From: Petrosia ficiformis
Lineage: Eukaryota > Porifera > Demospongiae > Haplosclerida > Petrosiidae
Length of the DNA stretch: 64,000 nucleotides
Direction of reading: 5' to 3'
NCBI GenBank assembly: GCA_947044365.1
Contig: OX345636.1
Location: 44,827,037-44,891,036 of the forward strand
The position numbers were made by a program, and so were the translations under genes. A model generated the notes under the pieces. That model made no database searches, was not told the DNA's origin, and worked only from the letters and a program-made list of their open reading frames with translations. This document shows, one piece after another, positions 10,686 to 21,335 of this stretch; position 1 is the stretch's first letter; each line of letters begins with the position of its first letter.

Positions 10686-12080
10686 TCAACATGATACAGA
10701 ATATCGTCCTCTATAACATACGGTCTCCAATAAGAACGATCGACCGAAATCAGGGAATGCTAACACGGGGGCTGAAGTCAACAGCCTCTTTAACTCCTCA
10801 AAGGTGTCTTGACATTGAGAAGTCCATATAAAATCGGTATCTTTCTTCGTGAGGGAATACAGAGGTCCAGCAATTTTAGAAAAATTCAAAATAAATCTTC
10901 TATAATATGACGCAAGTCCCAGGAATGATCTCAGAGACTTCACATTCGTCGGAATGGAGAAATCATGTACAGCTTGTAATTTCTTTGGATCTGTACGAAT
11001 CCCCTCAGAGGACACGATGTGCCCTAGATACTCCACTTCCAACTGTGCAAACTTGCACTTCTTTGGCTTTAACTTTAATCCAGCCTGTCTAAGTCGATTA
11101 AGGACCTTTACTAAATTAGCTTTGTGTTCCTCAAGACATTTTCCGATTACTAATACATCATCCAAGCAAACTAGACACTCTTCCAATGAGTCCGTTTAGT
11201 ACTACCTCCATTAACCGTTGGAACGTGGCAGGTGCGGTGCATTCACTAAACCAAATGGCATCTTCTTAAATTCATAAAGACCAGAATAAGTGACAAAAGC
11301 GGTCTTCTCCTGTGAAACGGAATCCATACGTACTTGCCAGTATCCGGAGGCAAGGTCGAGGGTTGTGAAGAACTTTGATCCAGATAATTGATCAAAAGTG
11401 TCGTCTAACCGAGGAAGTGGAAACACATCCAGTTTTGTTATGTGGTTCAGTCTTCGATAGTCTATACAAAAGCGTATTCCACCATCTTTCTTCTGAACTA
11501 AGACGATTGGACTCGCCCAGGGGCTCTTTGATGGCCGGATTACGTCCTGGGAGATCATTTCGTTGACCATTTCTTTCACCTTTTCATGCAAGGCAAATGG
11601 CATTCGTCTTACGGGTTGTCTAATGGGAGGGTGGTCTCCAGTGTTGATAGAATGTATCTCTAAATTGGTAGTTTCTAGTTCGCACGTGTCCAAAGCAAAC
11701 ACATCAGAGTATTTGGTCAAGAGTTCCTCCACTTGCAGTTTCTGATCACCAGACAGGTGGTCTACTTGTAGGTTTAACTGCTCTAGTAACTTCACTTTCC
11801 TCTCTTCATCCTGAGGCAGTGCTAGGACAGCGGCACATTTTGCAGCACGATCTTCATTTTCAATTTTTAACTGCTTAGGTTTCACAAAATCAACAGGTTC
11901 GAGCTTTCCAAGGGCATCACCTTTCCCAAGCTGAAGTGCTACATCACTGGAGTTACTAACAACTAGTGTTAAACAGCCTTCTCGATCTACCTCGACAGCA
12001 GCATCAGCCATTGCATCAATACTAGGAGTGAAGAGTGACGAGTCCTTATGATTCCAATCACCCACCTTCCTTCTTACCAA
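10686..12080 (-). pseudogene. Reverse transcriptase of gypsy element, with active-site change
   Basis: 11211-12080 carries the N-terminal RT blocks (SPWASPIVLVQKKDG, FCIDYRRLN, TLDLASGYWQV, FGLVNAP). 10686-11186 carries the rest in another frame, with LGHIVS and FLGLASYYRRF. The catalytic box normally read as YxDD is CLDD here (about 11165), so the Tyr is Cys. Just past LLET the reading is lost, and the next recognisable pol sequence begins within ~100 bases, so most of RNase H is deleted. Confidence 0.85.
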
Positions 12081-12101
12081 TCTTTCGTGCCTGGCTGGTA
12101 C

Positions 12102-12647
12102 TCAGACAGCTTGGAGTAACCTAACAGTCCCGGTAGGGGTGATATCTCTTGTTACATCCTGATTCATTCCTGGAGGGTTCAAATTTGGCTTATCCCCCTT
12201 CAAGAGATCTTTCATTGTTCCATCCTTGCTTATCACAAGAGAGAATCCAAGTGACGATTGGACATCGGTCCCAATGAGGAGCTCATTTGGGGCATCTTTC
12301 TGCACTAGCACTGTAGTGTTGGTATTGAAATTTCCATGGCATAAGGTGACACGAAGCTGAGCAACAATATTGAGACGTCCTCCTCCATAACTTTTGAGAG
12401 TAACACTTGGTGCCTCAAACCTACCAGCCATTACTTTCTTCCACTCTTGAGGTGAGTTAACACTCTGTCGTTCCTTTGCAAGGACTCCCATAGCGAATTT
12501 CAAAGAGATGATAGTAGCTGGAGAACCTGTGACAATTAGTGCAACAGCATCTATTCCATTCACAGCTACATTAGTGGTAATAGTTGGTCCTAACCTGGCT
12601 GGGGTCCCCTCCATCAATAACGTCACACCGTACATGGTAGCTGACAT
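12102..12647 (-). pseudogene. Aspartic protease region of gypsy element, catalytic Asp lost
   Basis: The frame contains LIVTGSPATIIS where retropepsins have a D-T/S-G active site. The Asp codon reads GTC (Val), a single-base change from GAC. Further along are LRVTL and LLIGTD, the usual protease C-terminal features. The frame is separated from RT by a stop or shift near 12090. Confidence 0.8.
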
Positions 12648-12652
12648 ATCTT

Positions 12653-13015
12653 CTAAAGCAACATCAATCTCGGTCTTCGCTGCAATTTTTCGATTTCACT
12701 TTTTATTCTCATCTTGTTCGCTTGTGCGGTTACGGTTGCAATAGAGGGATCCTTTCTACCTCGAGACTCTCTATCCTCTTTCTTCTGCTTAGGGTAGGGA
12801 CAGCTCTTCATCATGTGACCACTCATACCACAATTAAAATAATTCTTGTGAGCCTTTTCTACTCTTCCATTCGTTGCGTGTTGTACTGGTCCCTTTTTCA
12901 ACGATGATTCATAATCTGGAACTCCTCCTTTCTTTTGATGATTTATGGAGGACACAACAGCTAATTCTCTTTTTTTAGCTTCTTCGAATCGAGCCTTCAT
13001 AAGTAGCTGCTCCAT
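12653..13015 (-). pseudogene. Gag nucleocapsid region with damaged zinc knuckle
   Basis: YFNCGMSGHMMKSC is a CCHC knuckle (C-x2-C-x4-H-x4-C) in which the first Cys is Tyr. A basic, Lys/Arg-rich stretch follows, as is typical of nucleocapsid. It lies between the gag core and the protease. Confidence 0.75.
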
Positions 13016-13027
13016 ACTCCCTTCACT

Positions 13028-13363
13028 TCAAACAACTTTCAACTTCAGCTCAGGCAGCAACCCTGAGACGAATTGATTTACAAGTACAGACTGGCCCATA
13101 GCCTCTGCTTCTCGTCCTCCCCTTGACAGATTTGGGTATGCCTTCACATACAATTTCTTGAGACCCTCGGCATATTTGTCGACAGTTTCTTTTACTCCCT
13201 GTTTTCTGTCATGAAAGAGTTGACTTTGGATAGCTTGTATCTGAACTGGGGTAAATCGCTGCATCAATTGATCGACCAAGAGATCATAGTTACTTCGTTG
13301 TTCTGGAGTACAGGATCGATAAAATGAATGAGTGGGACCTCGAAGTCGAGTTGTCAAATTCAC
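13028..13363 (-). pseudogene. Gag core (retrotrans_gag-like) fragment
   Basis: The segment has YDLLVDQLMQRF, SQLFHDRKQ and VKETVDKYAEGLKKL, which match the helical retrotrans_gag domain. It is cut off from the nucleocapsid frame by a stop or shift around 13020 and from upstream gag by another near 13370-13440. Confidence 0.75.
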
Positions 13364-13442
13364 TAGCTTAGTATGCTCATCCCACCCACCAAGAGTAGCA
13401 ACAGATTGAAATTGTTCCAGCCACTCCTGGAAAGTACCATCA

Positions 13443-14349
13443 TCAGGTTGCTCTTCCCCTGAGAATCTGGAGATAGGGGGTAATCAGTAAGGGCGTTAAA
13501 GATGCAGGTACAATAGCCTTACTCCTCCCAGACTCAGAACTCCCTGTCATAGACAAAGGCTTTTCTATCCCAGTGGTCTTTCTAATAGGCGAACTCTCTT
13601 CCAGTCCAACGCTTTCACAAACTGGAGTTTCTCTCTCAACTCTCTTCAATCGGGTCTTCAACCAAGTAATTTCTGCTCTAAGTTCATCATTTTCCAAATG
13701 TTTGGCTTCCACAGATGACTTCTGTTTGCTGAGTGCTCACTACTAACTCCTCCCTCAGACTAGTGACTTCTGTAATGACACCTTTTTCTTTGAACTCGCA
13801 CAATTGTCTATTGACACTCTTCAATCTGGTTTCACGGTCCTCCCACTTTACACGCTCTTCCTCTACCTTTCTGTAATGTTCTAGTTCCTTCTCACGCTCA
13901 TGTTTTTCTCTTGCTTTCTCGGCGTCTTCTCTTTCTGTTTCTTGTCGTGCTAATTCCATCTCCAAGTTAGATATGTGTTCATCATCTCCTCTCTTCTGTT
14001 CTGTGTATTGATCCGTCTTCTGATTCATCTCTTCTTCGATTTCTTCCAACTTTCGCTTCCACTGTTCTTCGGCTATTTGCTTGCTGTTTTCCAGTTGTCG
14101 CTCTGTCTCTACTATTCAGTGCATGGCCTGAGTAGCTCTCAGCTCATTCTCCTCTGCTCATCGTCTGCACAGCTCCAGCTGTTCCATCAACATCACAACA
14201 TCGTGCTTCGGCTGCTCAAGCTCTGACTCTAGATTAACACGACTGGCTGCTTCCTCGTCGTTAGACCTCAGCTTTCTGTTTTCAATGTCAAGGCGATTCA
14301 CCTCCCATTGAAGGTTGTCGACCTGTGTTCGAAGAGAATCGATAGACAT
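13443..14349 (-). pseudogene. Gag N-terminal coiled-coil region, broken
   Basis: Three overlapping minus-strand frames (to 14349, 14049 and 13712) are rich in Glu, Lys, Arg and Leu with heptad-like spacing, for example MSIDSLRTQVDNLQWEVNRL at the start. The likely start is the Met near 14349, just inside the 5' LTR and primer site. Breaks near 14110-14160 and 13700 split it. Confidence 0.65.
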
Positions 14350-14403
14350 TTGATTCGTATCCTCTCGTAGAAAAACAAAAAGGATCCCGGACAAGCCTCC
14401 AAA

Positions 14404-14585
14404 TGTAGCAAATCCCAACAGTCTAGCAAATATCAGCTGAAAACAATCTCTTTTAACAAAGTTTTAACACAAGATAAACAACAGACTATATCATACACTA
14501 ACTGAAAAACACATGGTCATCGACCTTTTTATTGCATAATCATTACATCACATTACATCATACATAATTTAGTCCAGTTATTACA
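14404..14585 (-). repeat. 5' LTR of gypsy element
   Basis: 182 bases, paired with 9182-9363. Followed on the + strand by CTAA, matching the four bases before the other LTR. Confidence 0.9.
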
Positions 14586-15024
14586 CTAACAAGTCAGTAG
14601 TACATCATGAATATGTAAATTATGGGGATAGCATGGCCATCAGATCTCTTGAGAACTAGCAAATTTCTGGACAAAACTCACAAATACACATGTACATGTA
14701 GCTGTATAAACACTCTTTAGGACAATAGACAAAGCTCAAGAAACAAAGCTTCAAAGAGACAAAAGTTAGTGGTTCAGTGTTTTCTGCTGACATCAGCAAA
14801 AATGAAAAAATTTCAAGATGGCAACAGATCGACGAGAATTTACACGGCTGTTTCTCTGCAACAGGATGAGTTCAGAACAAATCCTTTAAATGTTGGCATT
14901 ATGGCGTCTTCAACCATGTGTCAACAAATTAGTATCATCGGGTATTTGCAAAGATTACGTGGTAACACACAGACAGACACACACACACACACAAACCAAC
15001 TACTATAACCCTCCGCCTACGCAC

Positions 15025-15060
<36 letters not shown>

Positions 15061-15306
15061 GTGTAGTGTTGTTCTCTATCTGATAAACAGGGAATTAATG
15101 TATGTTATAGTTGCTGTAGTACTGTATATACATGTAGCTATAAGTTAGAGGGATCTATGATATTCTTCGTGACAGGTTAATAAAAAATACTTAGATACCT
15201 TGCATTGACCAAGGTATTGATATGTCTGACTATACATGTATATAATATTAATATTCACTCTTTCTTCTCTCATATTACATGTACATGTATTATCCTCCAT
15301 ATTTAG
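14586..15306. other. Non-coding, duplicated block resumes
   Basis: From about 14990 the sequence parallels 37790 onward (CCCTCCGC and GGAATTAATGTATGTTATAG blocks). It includes a (TAA)n run at 15025-15059 and a short (CA)n tract near 14980. No gene seen before the exon at 15307. Confidence 0.5.
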
Positions 15307-15390
15307 GCTCTAATGTATTATAGACATGCTAATGCAGCTGTAATAGTTTATGATATAAATCCTTTGAAGAGGCTAGAAGTTGGATCAAGG
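15307..15390 (+). pseudogene. Rab-type GTPase exon, frame-broken copy
   Basis: After a pyrimidine-rich tract ending TTTAG, the exon reads [15 protein letters not shown], which matches the segment of Rab-family GTPases after the G3/switch II motif and through strand beta-4. The better copy at 38030 continues with a Thr-Ser-Asn-Lys-Ser segment. Here bases are missing, so the following Phe-Glu-Glu-Ala-Arg-Ser-Trp stretch is out of frame. The donor is GTCAGT. This copy cannot encode a working GTPase. Confidence 0.7.
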
Positions 15391-16473
15391 GTCAGTATTG
15401 TGTGTTTGTGTATATGCATGTACACATGTATGTGTGAATGTGTGTGTGTGTCTGTGTGTCTATGTATTTGTGTGTATGTGTGTGTTCATGCGTGCGCACA
15501 TGCGTGTGAATGATCATCCAATTCACATAATGCAAGACTCCATCTTTATTCCATACCTAGCTACTATTGTCCTATATACTATTTCAATGTTTATATTTTG
15601 TTTATTGTAGATACAATTTGTGTAATATTTGTAGTTGTATCACTGAATAGACAACTGAATATAAACATACTGTATTAGATTATATACGTACAGTTCATAT
15701 GTGTATTATATAGTTTATAATTTGGTTGGGATGAAACTGGGATACTGTATTCATAGTTTTGTCAGTAGAAACCAAGGATACAATGTTGCAATGCCTGACA
15801 TCTTATAGTTATATAAATCCTCCATTAGGATATTTAGCAGTAATACAGTTATTCTTGTTCTATTTCAACACGAATTTAACAATGATGGACTAGACAACCT
15901 AACAATTCAGCAAAGCTCTTACATGATTCAGTACATGTTTATATTCTACAAGTATGCATGGGCTAAACATGAACATGGACATGGTAGCAAATCTTTCATG
16001 AACTAGTTTGAACCTTTTCCTCAACATAGGATGATATAACTTACATAATAATTGGCAGTGTGATGTAGGTATTTCTGATAATGATTATGATACACATGTA
16101 TGTACTTGGCACATGTACATGTATGGCAATTTAGCTGTTATAATATTGTGTACATGTACATGTATTTGTGGAATACCATAATTACATGTACATGGTCATA
16201 TAATTTATATTATATGACCATGGTTATAAAAAAGTAAAACCCCACATTTTTGTGGTAAATAATTTTTGATCAAATGATTGTTTTAAGTTTTTTCAAACTC
16301 AGTGACACACACATGAAATGTAGCACACATTTATACAGAATTACATTATAGTAATAGTATAATTATTATATAATTTATATATGTGATATACATGTGCATG
16401 TGTGTACTTGTATACTAGGTACATATATATCACACACTATTATAATAATAATATAATTATGTGATATGTAATA
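15391..16473. other. Intron-like duplicated DNA after the Rab exon
   Basis: It parallels 38124-39197 closely, beginning with a (TG)-rich tract that creates spurious Cys-Val frames. A perfect short palindrome, CATGGTCATATAAT and its complement, lies at about 16191-16222. Part of this block (15510-15690) occurs a third time at 45120-45300. Confidence 0.55.
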
Positions 16474-16558
16474 GTTATAACACCACTTCCGCGTAGCCCG
16501 AGGAATTATGAATATTATTGAGTGTGTATCGATAATGTCTGTGAAGGCGTGTTTTAAC
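16474..16558. repeat. Palindromic hairpin before recombinase relic, copy A
   Basis: It begins GTTATAACACCACTTCCGCG and ends GTGAAGGCGTGTTTTAAC, an imperfect inverted repeat. It matches 39198-39282 in copy B and resembles the termini of the palindromes at 28253 and 30376. Confidence 0.6.
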
Positions 16559-16609
16559 TGGTTTATTTTAAGGGAGCCATAGAGATCAAAGGTTGTCCAA
16601 TGACATAAT

Positions 16610-17640
16610 TCAAAGTGTTCCAGGAGTGGAAGTATTCTAGATCTACGGATGATGATAGAGAATGTCCCTCAGATCTATTTGAGGTTAGTAACCCTGATAA
16701 CTTGAATTTTTGGGTACTACGAATTATAAACGAGGTTCGACGTGCTGATTGTGATCCATATCCACCAGGATCATCTACCAGCTTCTTTCTGGTCTTCAAC
16801 ATTCCGTGTTGGACCATAATAATCGTCTGCCCAAGTTTCTAGATCGAACTAATCCAGTTTTTAGTCCGATTCATGGTGCATGTGATTCCGTATATCACAG
16901 TCTTCATTGTGCCGGAATTGGGACTAGTGTTCACCATACAGCTATCATTAGTGAACAAGAAGAGGCTAAGTTATGGGAAAAAGGAATTTTAGGGGTTGAT
17001 AATCCTAATATTTGCAACGAGCAGTGTTTTATTTTATTGGTAAAATGTTTTGTATTCATGGTGGGGATGAGCAACGCCAAATACATTTAGGTCCTCGTAA
17101 TTTTGTTCGTTTGTATAATCCTGATTGCTTTACCTATATTGAACATGGTTTAAAAAATTATAGTGCTAGAGCTAAGGATCTTCATTATGAGAAGAAGGAG
17201 GTGCCCTGTCCTGCAATACCTGAAGAAAGACCTAAATGTCTAGTTTTCTTGATGGATTTTTACCAATCTAAGCTCCCTACATTTGCATTTGAGAATAATA
17301 TATTGTATTTAAGACCCAAATGTACAACACCCCAAGCTCCTAATGCATCCTGGTATGATAATGTTCCCGTTGGCAATAATACCTTACAGTCTATGGTGAA
17401 GGATAGTGTTTGGAGGCAGGAATTCATGGGAAAACTAATCATAGCTTGCATGCTTCTGGTGCCGCTACATTATTTCAGAAAATATGCCTGAAAGAGTGAT
17501 TCAGAACGTCACAGGCCATAGATCTTTAGAAGCCATTTGCACTTATGAAAACATTTCTTTAGAGCAGCACAGGAATGTTAGCAAGTTGTCGATGACGAAC
17601 ACTATGAGTCCGTCAGTTGAAGCACATCAAACATAGCAAT
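16610..17640 (+). pseudogene. Crypton-type tyrosine recombinase (DUF3504) relic, copy A
   Basis: Fragments in different frames align in order with the intact protein at 28570: LPKFLDRTNPVF, EEAKLWEKGILGVDNP, FCIHGGDEQRQ, ECHVFLLD-like CLVFLMDFYQSKLP, WYDNVPVG, and a terminal MPERVIQNVTGHRSLEA with ICTYEN. The last block holds the TGH and Tyr positions of the recombinase active site. The N-terminal ~75 codons present in copy B are missing. Several frameshifts are evident around 16740, 17010 and 17400. It lies downstream of a palindromic hairpin, as in copy B. Confidence 0.8.
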
Positions 17641-18006
17641 GGAGATAGGTACATGTGGTTTAAGAAAATATTATCCACATCATATTAAACCTCTGAACCA
17701 GATATGTATATACATGTAGATAGATTTTGAGAAATGATGCTGAGTCCCTACACATGTTTCCTACAAATGCAGCATCTTTTCTCAAATCTATTGGTTTGTT
17801 TCTGTCTATGGGATGTTGTTACAATTCATTTCTATCATTCATTTGTTATTGTTTCAACTCATTCTGTTATTATTCTGAATTTCAGTTTGTTGTACATGTA
17901 TATTAAGTTTGATATGATTACTAATGGACATTTTAAGATAAACCTGTAATATAACTCACAACATCATGATGTACCTGTTAATATACTTTATCCACAAATT
18001 TTAAAA
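17641..18006. promoter_or_regulatory. Upstream region of type 2 fibrinogen-like gene
   Basis: Nearly the same sequence precedes the type 2 copy at 41074 (40830-41073), ending in CCTGTAATATAACTCACAAC and the ATG context AAAAATGCTCTGG. It differs from the type 1 upstream region and has no clear TATATAAG box. Promoter role is inferred from conservation only. Confidence 0.35.
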
Positions 18007-18621
18007 ATGCTCTGGTTCATAATATTCTTAATTCCTGGAATGACTGCTAAAGATACTTGCAGTAATTCTCGAACATTTAGCGTGTATGAACAGTTGTGTT
18101 GTAATCCTGATAATCTTGGAAATGTTGTGAGGATCGATGGAAATAGTAACAGACAGAATTATATTATTTGTCCTTCTACTCTACTTACTCAATGCCAGCA
18201 GTTCAGTTTGTGTAGCAATGTCCTCGTTCGTAATCCTAGTGCCTCCTCGGGATATTATGATGTTAATTTGAGTAATGGAAGTGTTATAACTGTCTATTGT
18301 GACATGGATGGTAACAATTGTGATGGAGAAGGAGGTTGGATAAGAGTAGCACAACTTAACATGAGTGAACCTGGTGCTACCTGTCCTCCTGGACTTACAC
18401 TACAGAACTATAGTAATATTGATCATAGTTTATGTGGTCGATCATCATCAGGTTGTGCTTCAACCTTCTTCTCTACATATGGATTGAACTATACTAAGGT
18501 GTGTGGAAAAGTAAGAGGATACCAGTTTGGTCACATTGATGCATTTACTGGGGGTGTTAACATTGACTCGACGGTAGTAATCCTCGACAACATATCTAGA
18601 CATATGTGTGTAGAAATATAA
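18007..18621 (+). pseudogene. Fibrinogen-like gene, type 2, truncated (pseudogene)
   Basis: The start MLWFIIFLIPGMTA is a signal peptide and the type 2 N-terminal motif YEQLCCNPDN follows. The core SGYYDV/VYCDMD/GGW through KVCGKVRGYQFG is intact. After NIDS a deletion of about 30 bases removes the DGISITYG segment and shifts the frame. Homology ends near 18610, so the last ~110 residues of the family (LWDGQ, CC, DDIELRVC) are gone. The core differs from the copy at 977 at only five positions over 291 bases (1207-1497 versus 18237-18527 by eye), all silent. Confidence 0.85.
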
Positions 18622-18693
18622 TTGTGCAATGAATATCATTATTGAGTGCCACACCTTATAATTAGCAAATGGAGCTGGAATGCGTAATTATTA

Positions 18694-18873
18694 CCTTAAG
18701 CCCACTTTTAATTGTGACTAATGCTAAAAGTAGCACATGCTACTTTATATATTATGTTATCATGTTATTGAGCATATTGGGCGTGGCTCAGAAATTTGCT
18801 AATTAATGCATGCTAAATCCTAGCATTTAAAAATCGCTAAATTAAGTGGACACAATTAATAGTAGGCTTAAGG
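18694..18873. mobile_element. Mariner-like MITE with TA target duplication
   Basis: The ends are CCTTAAGCC and GGCTTAAGG, with an inverted match of about 23 bases and two mismatches, and TA stands on both sides (18692-18693, 18874-18875). The 180-base body is non-coding and itself rich in inverted segments. It fits a Tc1/mariner-type non-autonomous element. It lies just past the truncation point of the fibrinogen-like pseudogene. Confidence 0.65.
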
Positions 18874-18875
18874 TA

Positions 18876-19512
18876 CATGTATATAATGATAATTATATTT
18901 CCAGTTCCCACATGTACATGTGTATTTTTCCCTCATAATTATGTATATTAATTATGTATAATATTTATAGTTATTTATATACAAGATCATTAACATGCAT
19001 AGTTAAGTCACATTCCATCATGAGTACTTTTTATGGTAATAATTAGATTCAGTCAATAACTCCTAATCAAGAGAGTGTTTTACATTGGGACTACCCATGT
19101 TCACATGTGTGACCTACATGTATGTTTATGTCACATAGCTACTCACTGTATGTGCACTTAATGAATTTCAAGGTGTGTTATTCCAAGGGCTTGGTCAATC
19201 AATGAGCAGTGATATGTAATGAATGTGAATAGTTGTTAATGATGGATAATAGTAATACAATACTAATATTTTCTAGCATAGAATCATATGATACTTCAAG
19301 ATGTGTAATTACAATTATTAGATCATACCTAACAGAAATCAACCAATCAGATTGCCCAAAAACGGGTCAATAGTGTTGGTTAGAGCAAAGCTAAATGTGC
19401 GCGTTACGTTGTTACACCCACGCATTAATTGAAACCAATCATATATAAACTTTGTTGGTTAACAACTAGATTCATAGTAACCACACGCGCAATAGAAACC
19501 ACGCTAATTAGT
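18876..19512. other. Non-coding, nothing recognised
   Basis: AT-rich with TACATGTA motifs. A GTGTTGGTTAGAG at about 19373 also occurs in the arm of the palindrome at 19945, hinting that it belongs to the same mobile element. Confidence 0.4.
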
Positions 19513-19824
19513 ATGGCTCCAAAGGAGACAGATTTGCTATATACTGTAACAAAAGATGATATAATGCAAGCAATTCAAAGCAGAATACTGAAGAAAACCT
19601 TGCAGACAACAAAATGGGCATATGGTATTTGGAATTCATCATGCAAAATAAGAAGTATTTCAGATGAATTCACAAATGACAGCTAGCAGAATGGATGAGC
19701 TATTAGCACAGTTCATAATGGAAGCAAGAAGGGAGAACAATGAAGTTTATCCCCTCAAAACATTGTTTCAAATAATCGCTTCTTTACAACGCCATCTAAG
19801 AGAAAATGGGAATATATCTAAGTA
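19513..19824 (+). pseudogene. N-terminal fragment of a KIAA1958/DUF3504-like recombinase
   Basis: From MAPKETDLLYTV the frame reads through TTKWAYGIWNS, then after a TAG (19684-19686) continues in another frame as MDELLAQFIMEARRENN, YPLKTLFQII and LQRHLRENG. This is the N-terminal arrangement of the DUF3504 recombinase family (a TxWA segment, then LxxFIxEARRxDGxxYPxxTLxxL). The catalytic half is absent. A large palindrome follows within three bases of the final stop. Confidence 0.6.
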
Positions 19825-19826
19825 AC

Positions 19827-19982
19827 TTAGAGCCCTCGTGATAGTGCTCTTACCAACACAATTGAACCCTATTTGCCCTCGAAGTACTCGAAAATACTCG
19901 GGCTACGCCCTCATATTTTCTCGAGTTCTTGGGAAAATAGGATGCAATTGTGTTGGTTAGAGTACTCTCACGAGGGCTCTAA
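19827..19982. repeat. 156-bp near-palindrome ending the recombinase fragment
   Basis: Outer arms 19827-19864 and 19945-19982 are inverted with three mismatches in 38 (TTAGAGCCCTCGTG at the tip). The inner part is also roughly palindromic around a GGGCTACGCCC apex. The same apex type, GGGC-N-CGCCC, recurs at 21920 and 55875. Confidence 0.75.
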
Positions 19983-20339
19983 CTATTACAAAGATAACCC
20001 TTTCTTGTGTGCCATACCTATTAATTAGTCAAGCCCCCCTGAATTATATAAATTACTTAACTAATATACAAGTAATACACACAAGATGTTCTCAATAAAT
20101 GTATATTCACCCTCCTCACATAATGTATTCACAAAAAAATGCATATTGACCAGTTGATCATCCTGATGAGCGTTTACTGGGGATACGATTAATGGAGCGA
20201 AAACAGAATGGAGCCACAGTCACTCACGGGAGAGACAGATAAGACAACATGTATTGTTTTGGTAGCTGGAATACAAGGATGAGTTCTATAAAGAGAGTGA
20301 TAGCTGTATATTCCAGTAGAGAGTAAGTGAAATCATATA
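19983..20339. other. Non-coding, nothing recognised
   Basis: No coding potential or repeat that I can identify. Confidence 0.35.
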
Positions 20340-20732
20340 CACTGTAAAAACAAAATAGTTTAAATAACTAATTTAATGGTTAGCACAGTTACAAGGATTT
20401 AACAATTAGTTAGTTGTTCATGATACATACAAGTTATAACGTAGCTACTTCGTACTAATTATATTCAATTAGTTGAAGCATTATAGTTTTAGGATGCTGT
20501 CTACTCATATTTCATGTCAAAGATACTAAAGAGCATGTAATTGTATCCGGCTATCAACACATAATTTAATTTATACCTTTCAATACTTGGTGCACATTCT
20601 GTCATAGTAACATCATACATGTAGCCACAACATCCTCTATGATAATTGACAAGCTAAATTGAAACTCATACTATTCCTTGCAACTGTACTAACCAATAAA
20701 ATTGTTATTTTAACTCTTTATTTTTTGTAGTG
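20340..20732. mobile_element. MITE with CACTG ends
   Basis: Ends CACTGTAAAAACAAAAT and its inverted partner ATTTTTTGTAGTG match imperfectly over about 50 bases. The same terminal sequence occurs on the larger MITE at 62400-62746, so this is a family. No transposase inside. Confidence 0.6.
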
Positions 20733-21335
20733 TAATGTACATAAGTTGGGTGATGTAGAAAAAATGGCACCTCGAATATTTTGAGAATGCTTGTCCTCAA
20801 TCCTAGAGTCTCTTGTCGTTAGGATTTTAATCTATATCATTGTTGACAGCACTAGTATCTGTACCTTTCTGTGGACTCTGAATAACAATACCTGAAGACG
20901 CAAGTGTACATGTAACTACAGTCAAAGGATGGTCCTGTGAGTCATAAAAATTATTTTAAAAGGGTATGGTTTCGTTTCATTTTTCATTCTCGGGTAACCT
21001 CAAGACCAAGCAAATTAAATTAAGTTAAATGTGGGAGTAGCCATGGAGACCCTACATGATGTAATGTATGTGCTATATTTATGTATGTATATGTACATGT
21101 ACATGTATATAAGCAAATTTCTTTGTTGCATGTTCAACTTGCTGTGCTAAAATTGCATTGTTTAGATAATAGGTACTTTATAGTCAAACGTATTGAGATG
21201 CCTCGACCAATTGTATATATGGGATTATTAACCAGTGATATCCCACAGATCTTCACTCTTTGTAATCTACATCTCCATGTATGTTGGGTTTTCTTGGGTT
21301 AATAAATTTCTATCCCATGTAAACTAACTATTTTT
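20733..21335. other. Non-coding, repeated elsewhere
   Basis: 21190-21320 (TTCACACTTTACAATCTA-type block and TTGGGTTAATAAATT) recurs at about 24880-25010 and 25200-25280. No gene seen. Confidence 0.45.

Larger units (their letters stand above)
9182..14585 (-). mobile_element. Ty3/gypsy LTR retrotransposon, full length but defective
   Basis: The order on the minus strand is LTR, gag, protease, reverse transcriptase, integrase, LTR, which is the Ty3/gypsy order. The LTRs are 182 bases and differ at three positions I can count. CTAA flanks both ends as a target duplication (ACTAA if one more base is counted). A purine run (GAGGGAAA, minus strand) precedes the 3' LTR as polypurine tract, and a TGG-starting sequence three bases inside the 5' LTR is a plausible primer binding site. 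Gag and pol are broken by frameshifts, key residue losses and an RNase H deletion, so this copy cannot be autonomous. Copy B of the segmental duplication lacks it, so it probably inserted later. Confidence 0.9.

Noticed and set aside
15313..15610. Cys-Val-rich frames over TG tracts (also 38097-38329, 43228-43551, 52926-53171)
   Set aside because: Translation of (TG)n microsatellites running on from intron sequence.
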